Below, piece by piece: positions 23,800 through 34,996 of a stretch of DNA of 64,000 nucleotides; positions within the stretch are counted from its first letter, which is position 1, and every line of letters begins with the position of its first letter. Under the pieces are notes generated by a model. It searched no databases and was not told where the DNA came from. It was given only the letters and a program-made list of their open reading frames with translations. The DNA is from Bos javanicus (lineage: Eukaryota > Chordata > Mammalia > Artiodactyla > Bovidae). The stretch is taken from positions 96,936,537-97,000,536 of the forward strand of contig NC_083868.1 in NCBI RefSeq assembly GCF_032452875.1, written 5' to 3'. Both the position numbers and the translations under genes were made by a program.

Positions 23800-23962
23800 A
23801 TCAGTGAGTGGTTGGCTGAATCTGTGGACATGGAACCACAGATATGGAGGAATCAAGTACACAAGGAACCACGGACACAGAGGGCCAAGATAAGTATACT
23901 CGAATTTTCAACTGTGCTGGGGTCAGCATCCCTAACCCCCACATTGTTCAAGAGTCAACTGT
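23800..23962. repeat. Tigger-like (pogo-type) DNA transposon end
   Basis: 'gttggctgaatctgtggaca', 'cggacacagagggccaagat' and the terminus 'cattgttcaagagtcaact' are familiar from the Tigger/MER2-type elements. The left border is uncertain. Confidence 0.5.
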
Positions 23963-24609
23963 AAATTGAAATACAGTTACAAAAATATTTTTAAATTGTG
24001 ATATAACCGTGGGCTTCTTTACTAGTGTTTTAAATATTAATATCTGTCTAACAACTAACATAAATTGGAAGTAGCAATGAGCACAAATGGTATTTCAAGA
24101 TCTCTGCAACAACTAATATGATTGGGAAAATATCTGACTGGTGACAAATATCACAATACTGTTAGTCATCTATGCTCATAATCAAAAGAAATGATAACAT
24201 TCAATAGAAGGGTAAGGAAAATAAAGATTTATTTTTCTCATCAAAATTCTCAGACTCTCCTGAATTGCATGGACCCCAGAATAAGAGCCCCCAATTAGAG
24301 AACTGAAGCATTAGAGCCCGAATGGGAGAGACTAGAGAAGAGACTAACTCCTTTTACAGATGAGCAAATGTTGCTTTTGAAAGTTTGAGACGATCTTCCA
24401 TTTTGTGATGTACTTTGTAGGTTCTAGTTCTTTGTATTATGCCTTTTACTTATTGAGAAGTCAGTCAGAAAGGTAAGAGTGAAAATTTAGGGACAGGTAT
24501 CTGCTTGGCACATTTTTAGAATTTCATCCTTTATAAACCAAATATGGACAAAAAGGAAAAACTGGCCCAGTCTACAATGAGCCACACTCCTGGACTCCTA
24601 GCTAGAGTT

Positions 24610-24737
24610 TGCTGCTGCTGCTGCTGCTAAGTCGCTTCAGTCGTGTCCGACTCTGTGCGACCCCATAGACAGCAGCCCACCAGGCTCCCCCGTCCCTGGG
24701 ATTCTCCAGGCAAGAACACTCGAGTGGGTTGCCATTT
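24610..24737 (-). mobile_element. Bov-A2 fragment with (CTG)n end
   Basis: (TGC)6-like start, then 'cttcagtcgtgtccgactct' and 'ccctgggattctccaggcaa'. Truncated after the first unit. Confidence 0.88.
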
Positions 24738-24984
24738 TGCATGGTGTCAAATGCCTTCACCCCATACACAGAAAATCCAGAAAAATCTCTTTCATCTTCC
24801 CCTGAAAGGATATCCCCAAACATTTCTTACTTTCAGCTGGTAATGAGAATGCTAAGCTGGGAAAACAGAATTTAAACTTTGAAAAATTCTTTGGAAGAAA
24901 GTTACATGCTCCTCAATGGAGGATTTTCACTGACATCTTGACCCATCAAATTACAACCATCTTTGGAATCACATAGGCTCCTAT

Positions 24985-25160
24985 CAGACAGACATCCAGC
25001 AGATGTCACTGGATACCACCTCCCCAGCTTCACTCTGCCTCACTCTTCATCCCTTCCCCAGCCATGTAGCCCAACTAGGCTGCTCAAACCCCCAAAATCA
25101 GTTCTCCCTTTCTTTCCATGGAAGACAAGAGTCTACCTGAAAAATCTATAAATCCTTTAT
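24985..25160 (+). repeat. Possible L2 fragment
   Basis: C/T-rich sequence with 'cccaactaggctgctcaaac' resembles the L2 3' region. Weak. Confidence 0.35.
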
Positions 25161-25514
25161 ATCATTTAACATCTGGAAGATACCCTGAAAATGATCTACC
25201 AGGATCACTAGCAGTGATTTGAGCAGGAGAATTTGTGCAACTGCATCTGAGACCCCTACTAAATGCCAGAAGTGCACACTCCATGTCTCTGTGTCAGTCA
25301 CAAGTACCTCCCCACATTTCCAAACATTTCCTAGCGGTTATCACACAGCCCCTGGTTATGGTTGAGAACCACTAAATGAAAATAAAGAACAAAGAAATTA
25401 ATGAGTTCCCCCAAGACATAGGGGCAGCCAACTTACTGATTTACTTATAAGCCCACTTACTTCCAAAAATGATTTCAATGTGTTGAATGAACCTAATTTT
25501 TATTTGGGCATAAT

Positions 25515-25612
25515 TCTTCTTATCTTCATCTTATACATGAAGAAATTTCCCAGTGTCACACAGCTAGTAGAAGTCAGAACTCAAGCCTTTAGCACAAGTT
25601 CCACCATGTTAC
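25515..25612 (-). repeat. MIR SINE fragment, antisense
   Basis: 'tcttatacatgaagaaattt' and 'tgtcacacagctagtagaag' match the antisense MIR core. Confidence 0.6.
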
Positions 25613-25617
25613 CCTCT

Positions 25618-25670
25618 CTGCTGCTGCTTAGTCACTTCAGTCGTGTCCGACTCTGAGCGACCCCATAGTC
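25618..25670 (-). mobile_element. Bov-A2 fragment, about 53 bp
   Basis: 'ctgctgctgcttagtcactt' followed by 'cagtcgtgtccgactctgag' and 'cgaccccata'. The rest of the element is missing. It ends about 97 bp before coding exon 4. Confidence 0.85.
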
Positions 25671-25767
25671 AGTAATCTGCTGACCATCGGGCAATTAAGG
25701 GGCCCACGTGTCAGGCGCTGGTGATCCACTGACACTCTAAATATTTCAAATGTTTTCATCTCTATAG

Positions 25768-25914
25768 GTGCTGCAAGGAGCAGCCACATGTTTCTATGCT
25801 TTCATTGGCTTTGACATCATCGCCACCACTGGAGAGGAAGCCAAGAATCCCAACACATCCATCCCTTATGCTATCACCGCCTCCCTAGTCATCTGCCTGA
25901 CAGCATATGTATCT
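25768..25914 (+). CDS. SLC7A14: SLC7A14 coding exon 4 (residues 254-302)
   Basis: Phase 0 at both ends (49 codons), acceptor ctctatag, donor gtaagt. It encodes VLQGAATCFYAFIGFD and the loop TTGEEAKNPNTSIPY, the conserved region that in APC-fold transporters forms the unwound TM6 substrate-site helix and the following loop. The next helix begins at about residue 288. If the donor were ignored the frame would run 33 further codons to 26013, but the donor is strong and the downstream exon fits precisely. Confidence 0.98.
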
Positions 25915-26225
25915 GTAAGTAACAAAGGCTTATTATGGCACCTTCCACATGGACTTTTCATATTTGACCTTAAACGTGGCTCTGAGACTGGGTTTCCTTC
26001 TGTCAGGAAGTAATCCTTCACTTGTGCATTCATGGTGTTTGTACGCAGATGTTCATGTTGCTCCCTCTTTTAACACGGGCTCAAGCTCACCCCACCCACT
26101 GATGACAGGGAGAAAATCAGGGTTCCAAGCTGGACACAGGAGAAGCCCCAGGCCCTCACTTGGGCCGTGGCTCACATCCCTGCTCCGCCCCATGCATAGG
26201 CTCTCGGCATCCCGGCATCCGGTGC

Positions 26226-26260
26226 CGGGGAGTGGGGGTGGTGGGGGGAGCATGCAGGGA
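26226..26260 (+). other. G-rich tract, possible G-quadruplex
   Basis: Four or more G-runs of at least three bases on the + strand (cggggagtgggggtggtggg, then gggag...caggg). It is transcribed in the sense intron. Confidence 0.5.
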
Positions 26261-26539
26261 GTGGGCTGCCGTCCAAGGAGTTCAGATCATAGGCTGGCAG
26301 TAACGGGTGGGTGTGCGAGCAAGCAGAGGCATTGTAGGCCTCTGTGCACCCTCCTCAATGCTCTTCTGTCTTCTGGGAGCTTCCCAGCAGCAAAGAAGCA
26401 AGGCTCCCCTAGAGTGGGGAAGGAGAAAACAGGATCGTCCTGGAAGCTAAAGGAAAACATGGGAGCAGCACTGGATATGGTTTGCCCACCAAAACGTTTC
26501 TCTTCATGGATAGTCAATTATCATTTCCCCTATGCACAT

Positions 26540-26742
26540 GGCTTCTCAGGCGGTGTTAGTGGTAAAGAACCCACCTGCCAATACAGGAGACATGGGTTGG
26601 ATCCCTGGATGCAGAAGATTCCCTGGAAAAGGGCATGTCAACCCACTCCAGTATTCTTGCAGGGAAAATCCCACAGACAGAGGAGCCTGAAGGGCTACAG
26701 TCCATGGGGTCACAAAGAGTCAGACACAACTGAGCACAGAGC
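26540..26742 (+). mobile_element. Bov-tA SINE
   Basis: Head ggcttctcaggcggtgttag, 'gggttggatccctgg' and a Bov-A unit ending acacaactgagcacag. Confidence 0.92.
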
Positions 26743-27881
26743 TTATGCAACATGCATGCAACTTACCTTACCCAGCCCTGATTATCCCTGTAGACAGAAT
26801 GTTCAGGAACAGTGTGGGGGGAGGGGCAGCAGGGGGAGCAACAGAGACACTCTGCTGTGTATTCCCCCTCCTGTACCACCTCATACCTTCCCCTCCTCCA
26901 GGAGTCAACCCTTGCAGCACACACAATAAAGTTAATCACAGTTCCTTCCTTAGGATAGTGCTTTATAGGCTACAGAGTAAGTCTACCACATATTGCCCTA
27001 ATCGAACATGGGCAGGAGACCCACCGAGAATTGCTATAAGAATCCACCCCACTCTCCTCCAGTCTACCCCACCACATCCCCAAAGAGGATGTTGCAAGTG
27101 ATGATGTTACTGGGACAGATTCCCTTTTAGAATGTGTGGGCCCTAACCACGCCTCAAGAGTTGTTTGGTCTTGTGTTGGTCACCAGGCGCACTCTACCGC
27201 CAGGAGAAGAGCCACACTGCTGGGCTGTGGTCACACATCTTGCCAGCCTCCCCTGTGGCCACTTTGTTTCACTGGGGGATCTTGGCTCCTGAGACATAAG
27301 GCGAAAAAGTGATCTAGAAATGAACCACTCTCTCCTTTTCAGGCTCTGAACTCCCTCAATGATGCCAGGATTGGCCTTCACAGCCCAGGGGTCTCCTGGC
27401 CTTATGACTGGCGTCTCCATTGCCTGGGGCCAATTATAGGGGAGGGATGTCTTGGTAGATCTATGACATGTGAGGAGAAACAGGTCCTGGTTAAGCAAAG
27501 CCATAGTGGTCTTAAGTACAAAAGAAATGAGTCTTGTCCATGAGGGCACAGTGCCCTGGCTCCAGGGCCTCTGGCTACAGGTCCTGCCATCAGATAATAC
27601 CTGCTCTTCATTGAACTATCCAGGTAGCTCCACTTTCAGGAGCTGAAATACCAGCAGACTTATTCCTCAGATATGAAAGGACCAGAGAGAGATTTTCAGA
27701 GGAAATCCTGAGACCAAGAGCTCCAGAGGCCAGATGACTTGTCTAAAGTAAAGCACACACCAGGAAGTGGCAGATGCAGGCTCCCATGCAGGACCAGGTC
27801 TCTTTCCTCTGCTATGGGACACCCACCCATGCATCAGACTGATCCCTCTACCTCCAACCACGTTTCATCTTGTTTTAACAG

Positions 27882-28090
27882 GTGAGCATGATCCTAACTC
27901 TGATGGTGCCATATGACACCATTGACACGGAGTCCCCACTCATGGAGATGTTTGTGGCTCGTGGGTTCTATGCGGCAAAGTTCCTCGTGGCCATTGGGTC
28001 GGTTGCAGGACTGACGGTCAGCTTGCTGGGCTCCCTCTTCCCAATGCCGAGGGTCATCTATGCCATGGCCGGCGATGGGCTCCTCTTCAG
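27882..28090 (+). CDS. SLC7A14: SLC7A14 coding exon 5 (residues 303-372)
   Basis: Starts in phase 0 after tttaacag and ends with two bases (AG) of the Arg372 codon before gtaagg. It encodes VSMILTLMVPYD, a loop DTESPLMEMFVARGFYAAK, one membrane segment (about 334-355) and the strongly conserved CAT motif GSLFPMPRVIYAMAGDG. Gly330, the position of the human G330R retinitis pigmentosa variant as I recall it, is intact; this also supports the numbering. Confidence 0.97.
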
Positions 28091-28509
28091 GTAAGGGCTA
28101 TGCTCGTGGCATTTATTTTACTCTTCCATGCCTGTCCAGGGAGACTGTCACCCATCTTCCCTGTCACATGGACCATGGAACTTGTCATATATCTTGGCAA
28201 AGAGTTTGAGTGAAAATAATTTAGATCCTAAAACAGCCCCTCAGTTTGACTCTGGGTCCCTCAATCTAGCCACAAACTGGTTTGTTCCCCCAACTGCCCC
28301 TCCCCTTTTATTTGACACTGTCGGCTCCTTCGTAAAGATGGTGGGTGCCAAAATGCTACATGGGTGGCCTCTGGAAGGAAGGACCCATCCCAGGGGCATC
28401 TTAGGCTTGCCCTCACATTGAGCCCTGACAACTGCCCCTCTGAAGTTGAAAAAAGTTAAAAGTTACAATCAAAGAGAGGATAAGACCCTCTGAGCAGAAC
28501 CTAGTAATA

Positions 28510-28735
28510 GTAGCAATGACTACCACCATTTATTGACCATCTGTGTATCCCAGGTATATGGTATCCCATTAGTCATCACAATAACTCTATTTAACAGAAC
28601 AGTGTACTAGATGAAAACTCAGAGAGGTAAAAAAGCAAAAACTTGCCCCGAATCCCCCAGTTGCTGGGGGGGCGGGGGGGCGGTCAGGATTTGAACCCAG
28701 GACTGTTTGACCACAATGACCAGATTTTTAACTAC
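28510..28735 (-). repeat. MIR SINE, antisense, with internal G-run
   Basis: 'ccaccatttattgaccatct', 'aataactctatttaacagaa' and 'caggatttgaacccaggact' follow the antisense MIR. A ggggggcggggggg-type run at 28666-28682 has expanded inside it. Confidence 0.65.
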
Positions 28736-29384
28736 ATCAAGACACTGACACTTCCAGTCGCCTAATCTGGCCAGGAAGTAGCCTATCTGCCCACGGTACA
28801 CAGGGCATGTGGCCCCATCTCTTGATGCCTCATGCCTCCTGTGTGAGGAACTTGCAGGTAAAGCATTCTTCAAGTGCACCGAACAAGGAGCAAACTTCCA
28901 AGGAGGTCTCAGGCATTCAGAGGGGCCCAGCTCAGAAACCTTACCTCCGCCATTAGCTGTCACCTTCTGCAGCAGTTCCTGTGCATACCCTCTGAGGTCA
29001 CCACTGGGTCAGAGCTGAGACCGTGGGGGAGCTGGAGGCTGACTGCGGTGGAGATGTGACAACTTCACACATCCAAAAGGTCTTTCTGCTGTCAAAGAAA
29101 ACCAAGAGATGCTAGGCCTCTGAGCAGTTTATAGTCTTGTGTGAATCACGGAAATAAGAGAGGACTGGAAGAGCAGCAAGAATGAGGGCCAGGAGGAGAT
29201 GAAGGTGGAAGGTGGGAGCCTACCTAAGTCTAAGGAACTGCTAAACAAGCCCCCGTCATTCAATCACCCTTGATGGTCTTCTCTATCTTCTCCAGTGAGT
29301 AACTGGCCAGATTTAGCTTTCATCCACGAGCACATGTTCTTAATGACTGTGCTATTTTGCAACCAAATCCCTGTACTTTCATTG

Positions 29385-29590
29385 TGGAGCAAGCTTCTCA
29401 GGCTTTGGCATAAATCAGAATCCTCTAGAGGTTTTTTAAAGTGTATAGTTTGTTGGGCCCCACTCCCAGAGAATCTGACATAGTAGGTGAAACCTGAAAA
29501 TACATATTTCGAACAAGTTCCAAGGTGTTGCTAACGCTGCTGATCCATGGACCATACTTTGGGTAACACAGGTGGAGAGGACCACCAGGC
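29385..29590 (+). repeat. MER5A-type hAT-Charlie element
   Basis: 'ggcataaatcagaatcctct', 'tgttgggccccactcccaga', 'gctaacgctgctgatccatg' and 'gaccatactttgggtaac' are in consensus order. Confidence 0.75.
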
Positions 29591-29876
29591 AGGTATGTGA
29601 CTTCAACTATCCCCTCTTCATAGCAAAGTCTGGGCTTCCATTTAGATTCCTGAGGACCTCCTAGATTCAATCAACCCACCACATCACATAATGAAGTAGG
29701 CACTTTAATAGAGCAGTTTGCCTCATACCCAAGGAATTAAAATAGATTCTGTTTAAATTATATTTCAGAAACTAAATCCTGGAGTAGGAACAGCAACAGT
29801 ATTTAAAGCAGTGACCAGGAGGTGTTAAACCATGTTGAGTCAATCACCGTTAACCCTCTGCTTGCCCCTCCTCCAG

Positions 29877-30754
29877 ATTCCTGGCTCACGTGAGCTCCTA
29901 CACAGAGACCCCCGTGGTGGCCTGCATTGTTTCGGGGTTCCTGGCAGCTCTCCTCTCCCTATTAGTCAGCTTGAGAGACCTGATTGAGATGATGTCCATC
30001 GGCACCCTCCTCGCCTACACCTTGGTCTCTGTCTGTGTCTTGCTCCTTCGATACCAGCCCGAGAGTGACATTGACGGCTTTGTCAAATTCCTGTCTGAGG
30101 AGCACACGAAGAAGAAGGAGGGCATTCTGGCTGACTGCGAGAAGGAAGTCTGCTCTCCTGTGAGTGAAGGGGAAGAGTTCTCCGGCCCAGCCACCAACAC
30201 ATGTGGGGCCAAGAACCTGCCATCCTTGGGAGACAATGAGATGCTCATAGGGAAATCAGACAAGTCAACCTACAACGTCAACCACCCAAACTACGGCACC
30301 GTGGACATGACCACAGGCATAGAAGCCGATGAATCTGAAAACATCTATCTCATCAAGTTGAAGAAGCTGATTGGGCCCCGTTACTACACCATGAGGATCC
30401 AGCTGGGCCTTCCGGGCAAAATGGACCGGCCCACAGCCGCTACAGGGCACACGGTGACCATCTGCGTGCTCCTGCTCTTTATTCTCATGTTCGTCTTCTG
30501 CTCCTTCATCATCTTTGGTTCTGACTACATCTCAGAGCAGAGCTGGTGGGCCATCCTTCTAGTCGTTCTGATGGTGCTGCTGATCAGCGCCCTGGTGTTT
30601 GTGATCCTGCAGCAACCAGAGAACCCCAAGAAGCTGCCCTACATGGCTCCCTGCCTCCCCTTTGTGCCTGCCTTTGCCATGCTGGTGAACATCTATCTCA
30701 TGCTAAAGCTCTCCACCATCACGTGGATCCGGTTTGCAGTCTGGTGCTTTGTGG
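29877..30754 (+). CDS. SLC7A14: SLC7A14 coding exon 6 (residues 372-665), large exon
   Basis: Starts with the last base of Arg372 and ends with the first base of Gly665 before gtaagc. Two membrane segments (about 384-404 and 407-429) are followed by a long cytosolic loop (430-563), much longer than in CAT-1, then four closely packed hydrophobic segments (about 564-586, 594-616, 628-650 and the start of the last at 653). The loop is acidic near 446-472 and holds two [DE]xxxL[LI] motifs, DNEMLI (491-496) and ENIYLI (526-531). Residues 431-433 begin with the CAT-conserved YQP after the Arg at 430. No stop or frameshift. Confidence 0.98.
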
Positions 30755-31871
30755 GTAAGCAACTGCCCCAGACAATCCTGTATCTTCCCCAAGATTTCTA
30801 ATTTTCCTTTGGAATCAGTTTACCTGTTTAACATATTTGACCATTCCTGATGAAATGGCTTGGGATAGGTGCTCATGATAACTTAAGAGAGATGTTTAAG
30901 TGAATGCTTATTTTAAGGTTCCTTATTTATTATTTTTATATTTCCTATATAATTTGGTACCCCTGGGGTCTCTGGCAACAAATACTTAGCTAAGGAGGGT
31001 CCTTAGGTGCTTTGAGGAATAGGAAAGTAAAGAATAAGGGAGGCAAAATAAATACGTGTGAATCAATCAGCCTGGGCAAGGCAACAAAAAGACTCGTGGA
31101 GTTGTAGCCCAACCACTCCTTGAGATGAGGAATATGCATGTTCAACGTGGTGACCTCTGTTCCCAAACCATATTGTTGTTCATGCTTAATAAATACTTAT
31201 CTGTGATTATAAAGCACTCTTCAAATAAGAAAAAGGAAACTTTCAGTCAGAATAGTTGGGAAGGACTTTAAGGAGGCAGAATTTGAACTGGACGACAAGA
31301 TAGGTTTTAGAGAGAGGGAAGTTGGCAGGGGGGAACACAGTAATCAAAGGCAAGAGTATATATATTCCAGAAGATTCCTCACCTCTGAAGGTCATCCTGC
31401 ACCTTCCTGTAAGGATTTCGTACCAATTTTCCACTACCTAAGCCTCATCCCTTGTTAGACTTTAAGGGATCTCTGGAAAGGACCCCACTGACTTGTCAAA
31501 GTTCTCAGCACTCACATGATTTATTCACAATCTCTTGCTTCTGTATAAACATTTTGCCACTGGAACAAGAAGCAAACCAATGGAAAGATGATACTATGGG
31601 TAGAAATGACTGAAGTGTGTAGAAATATTAGAGTCTGTATTCGTCAAATTTATAAAGGCACAGACACAAATACCCAAGAATGTATTCATCTTTTCCTGGA
31701 CTATCCAAGCTAGATATAGCCTTCAATATCTAGTGCAATGTTACCCACAGTGTGGTAACCATTCCACTATAGATATTTGGACTGATTTTAGAGAGTATAT
31801 GAACTTTTCAAAATATCGTATGGTTGTTACTTTCACAAACACTACAAAAACAGACATATTCAAATCATTGC

Positions 31872-32218
31872 TTTTTTAATAATTCATTTATTTTAATTTT
31901 GACTGTACTGGGTCTTCATTGCTGCACTCAAGCTTTCCCAGGCTTTCTCTAGTTGCTGCGAGCAGAAGCTACGCTCTCATTTCAGTGCTTGGGCTTCTCA
32001 TTGCGGTGGTGTCTTTTGTTGTGGAGCACAGCCTCCAGGTGCACAGGCTTCAGCGGTTGTGGCACGAGGGTTCAATACTTGCAGCACGAGGACTCAGTAG
32101 ATGTGGCACACAGGCCTGGTTGCTCCAAGGCATGTAGGATCTTCCCAGATCAGGGATCAAACCCGTGTCCCCTGCACTGGCAGGCAGACTCTCATCCATG
32201 GTACCACCAGGAAAGCCC
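31872..32218 (-). mobile_element. tRNA-Glu/CHR-type artiodactyl SINE, antisense
   Basis: T-rich start, 'actgtactgggtcttcattg', 'ttgctgcgagcagaagctac', then an antisense tRNA-like head ('cagatcagggatcaaacccg', 'ggtaccaccaggaaagccc'). Confidence 0.8.
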
Positions 32219-32289
32219 AATTATTTTTAAATTTCAAAAGTGAGTTAAACAGAAGAAAAAATGTTAGTACATGTGCCATATGATTCAAA

Positions 32290-32745
32290 GCGATAAATAA
32301 CACTTATATGGCACTTACCACATATCAGCCATCATTCCAAAGGCTTCACTTCTATTAACTTATTTAATCCACACAACCAGATCCATTTTACAGATGAGGA
32401 AACTAAGGCACTTGACTGAGGTCACATACAATATAAAGTGATAAAGTGAAGTTGCTCAGTTGTGTCCGACTCTTTGCGACCCCGTGGACTGTAGCCCACC
32501 AGGCTCCTCCGTCCATGGGATTCTCCAGGCAAGAATACTGGAGTGGGTTGCCATTTCGTTCTCCAGGGGATCTTCCCCAGGTCTTCCAGGATCTTCCCTG
32601 GATCCCGACCCAGGGATCAAACCTAGGTCTCCCGCATTGCAGGCAGACACTTTAACCTCTGAGCCACTAGGGATATACCAAAGCCAAATTAGAACTCAGG
32701 TGGTATAATTCCAGAGTCCACAATCATAGTCACTACATTAAAAAT
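32290..32745 (-). repeat. MIR SINE split by a Bov-tA insertion
   Basis: 'ttatatggcacttaccacat' and 'ttttacagatgaggaaacta' precede the Bov-tA; 'aagccaaattagaactcagg' follows it, completing the antisense MIR order. Confidence 0.65.
32440..32674 (-). mobile_element. Bov-tA SINE, antisense, with a short internal duplication
   Basis: Bov-A unit then head ending 'gagccactagggatat'. A 'ggatcttcccc(t)gg' segment is repeated (about 32569-32605), making the element longer than usual. Confidence 0.88.
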
Positions 32746-33224
32746 GTAGTATATAAATCAAATGTAAATAAATTTTGAGAAACATTGAAACACTCCCCAT
32801 TTCTCCCTATCTCAACTATACAGTTAAGTAAACTGAACCTCCAAAAGGTTCAATAACATGCTCAAGGTCAGCAAGAATAACAGGAAATTATTCACAGAGC
32901 TATTACCACAATCCAGAATCTCCATGTTCAATGGGGGCCTCCTACCTCCCCACCACAGTGCTTCTGAGCAGACCTTCGTATCTGCCCAGAATGTTTGAGA
33001 TGTAGTCTGTGCAGATTAACAGAGGGCTGGCTTCATGGGTGGATGATCTGTATAGTCACACAGGGCCTCATGCTTGGCTTAATGCTCTGGTGCTGTCTTC
33101 TTGAATTCTTAACAATGTTTTAACAAGAGGCTCCATGGTTTCATTTTGCACTGGGACCTATAAATTATGTAGTCAGTCCTACCTAATATCTATGTTTCTG
33201 GAACACCAGAGGAATTTTGCAAAA

Positions 33225-33370
33225 ATGACGCAATGGCCTATTGCCTTTGGAGTCAGACAGCCCCAAGTCCAAATCAAAACTCTGCCATTTCCTTGTGACC
33301 TCGGGAAATTCATTTAATTCCTTTGGGCCTCAGTTTACTCATCTGTAAAAATGCAGATGATTCTACTAGA
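33225..33370 (+). repeat. MIR SINE, sense
   Basis: 'tttggagtcagacagcccca', 'ttccttgtgacctcgggaaa' and 'cagtttactcatctgtaaaa' follow the MIR consensus. Confidence 0.75.
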
Positions 33371-33779
33371 CTTGATCTAGTTGCAGTTTGGGGCTTAAAC
33401 AAGAAAACAGCAGGGAAAGCAGTAAGAACTATTTCTTTCCTGCCTTTCTTGTAAAAAGCTGAAATGATTCATTGTCTCCCAGACTAGCTGTCACATGCAA
33501 GAGTACAACGTGAACCTGTTCTGACTCAGGCTGCCTTCCCAATTGTCAGGCAGAAGAAAGTTCCCAGAGAACCTTTTGTAATCTTGCTGATAACACAAAC
33601 TTCAAGCTGGCTCCAGAAACTGATACTCCCTGGCATGGGAGGGTGCCACCCTGCAGCCTGAGTGGGCCAGACAGAGGGCACTGGAGGCTGTAGTTTAAGA
33701 AGCACCCAGCTGCTGGCTACTAACTGCTTTGGTATCATTATCTCTGAAGGCTCATAGATAAGTAAGTTTCGCCCAGAAC

Positions 33780-33955
33780 AAAGATTCTCAACTCAGACTA
33801 CACAACAGAATCATGTGAGTTGCTTCTGAAACACTCTACGCCCAGAATCCCCCCACAGAGATGTTCTGATTCAATTGATCTGGTACAACCAACCACGGTA
33901 TTCTTAAAGCTTCCCTGGGTGATTCTGTTGTATAACCAGGTTTACAATGATCTAG
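33780..33955 (+). repeat. MER5/MER20-type hAT element
   Basis: 'gattctcaactcagactaca', 'agaatcatgtgagttgcttc' and 'ttccctgggtgattctgttg' are in consensus order. Confidence 0.55.
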
Positions 33956-34142
33956 AACAGTGGTTCTCAAAGTAAGATCCCAGACCTGCCACATCAGTAT
34001 TACGTGGAAACTAGTGAAAAATGCAATTTCACACCCCAGCCCAGACCTACAGATAGAATCAGAATCTCTGAGGGCAAAATAGATTTTAACAAGTCCACCA
34101 GGTAATTCTGATGTGTGCTCAAATATGAGATCCACTGATCTA
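33956..34142 (+). repeat. Second MER5/MER20-type hAT element, adjacent
   Basis: Starts 'acagtggttctcaaagtaag' and includes 'cccagcccagacctacagat' and 'aacaagtccaccaggtaatt'. It directly follows a similar element in the same orientation. Confidence 0.65.
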
Positions 34143-34888
34143 AAGAGAAGAATAAGACAATAATTAGCAGGTAGGCAGATAATTTAATTACAAAACTCCC
34201 TGTTTTTTGCTATATAAAATATATCCATCCCACAACCACAAATTGGCTTATAAAATCTTTAACGATCTTATAGAATAAATTTCCCATCTCTAAACATCTG
34301 AGTCTCCAAAATGTCAGATTTTTCTTCTTCATCTCTCTATTCATAATATAAATTTCCCAAGGATAACAGTAGAGAGATTTCTAAATGGAGCTTATTATGA
34401 AACATCCACTACTCTTTAAAAAGATTTACATGGTTGGGCTGAGTCATAACTTGATAATCTTCTCAAACACATTTTTTACCCAAATTTCTCTAAATGAATC
34501 TTAATTACAGCATTTTTGTAACAATATTTAGCTAAGCTTTTGTCCTTCGGAAGAGCCCAACTCATAGCGAGAAACAAAGCAGTTCTTAATAGATACCCAG
34601 CACTTGTTTCTTTTCCTTCTGACAAGAGAAATAACACACATAGCAAAAGTTTCATAATTCCCAACAAAATGAACACAAAGCCAGCCTTCATTTACCCTTT
34701 CTCTTAAATGATGCAGTTTTGTAAAAGAATACCTCAAGGAGTTGGGCAGAGTCCCAGAAACCAGCAGAGACCAGTAAGAACACTGTATGATGGTATTCTC
34801 CAGGCATGTGTCAGTCAACTTGTCCCTGTGGGCCTTTATTGTAAATTAATCATCGTTAGACCAGCTCACGGGTACCCTTACCCTGCAT

Positions 34889-34945
34889 GCCAAGTTGCTC
34901 CAGTCGTGTCTGACTCTTTGTGACCCCATGGACCATAAGCCTTAC
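34889..34945 (-). mobile_element. Bov-A unit fragment, about 57 bp
   Basis: 'ccagtcgtgtctgactcttt' followed by 'gtgaccccatggaccataag'. Truncated. Confidence 0.8.
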
Positions 34946-34996
34946 TCTAGGTGTTGTCAAGATTTCATTTGGAATTTTTTCAGTCCCTCTGAGGAA

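Larger units (their letters stand above)
15494..25767 (+). other. SLC7A14: SLC7A14 intron after coding exon 3, phase 0
   Basis: GT (gtaagt) to AG (catctctatag). Strongly repeat-filled: MIRs (15680-16110, 16585-16700, 17290-17550, 21700-22100, 25515-25612), Bov-tA/Bov-A2 SINEs (15791, 17611, 17812, 18685, 21723, 24610, 25618), BovB (20921-21410), L1 (22341-22990), a Tigger-like piece (23800-23962) and dinucleotide repeats. 16120-16580, 18900-19980, 20265-20920, 23220-23800 and 23965-24610 hold no recognised feature. Confidence 0.9.
25915..27881 (+). other. SLC7A14: SLC7A14 intron after coding exon 4, phase 0
   Basis: GT (gtaagt) to AG (gttttaacag). It contains a G-rich stretch (26226-26260) and a Bov-tA (26540-26742). 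The rest is unclassified, including a GC-richer part at 26050-26300 with a long but unrecognised open frame. Confidence 0.9.
28091..29876 (+). other. SLC7A14: SLC7A14 intron after coding exon 5, phase 2
   Basis: GT (gtaagg) to AG (cccctcctccag). It contains a MIR with an embedded G-run (28510-28735) and a MER5A-type element (29385-29590). The remaining parts show nothing recognisable. Confidence 0.9.
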
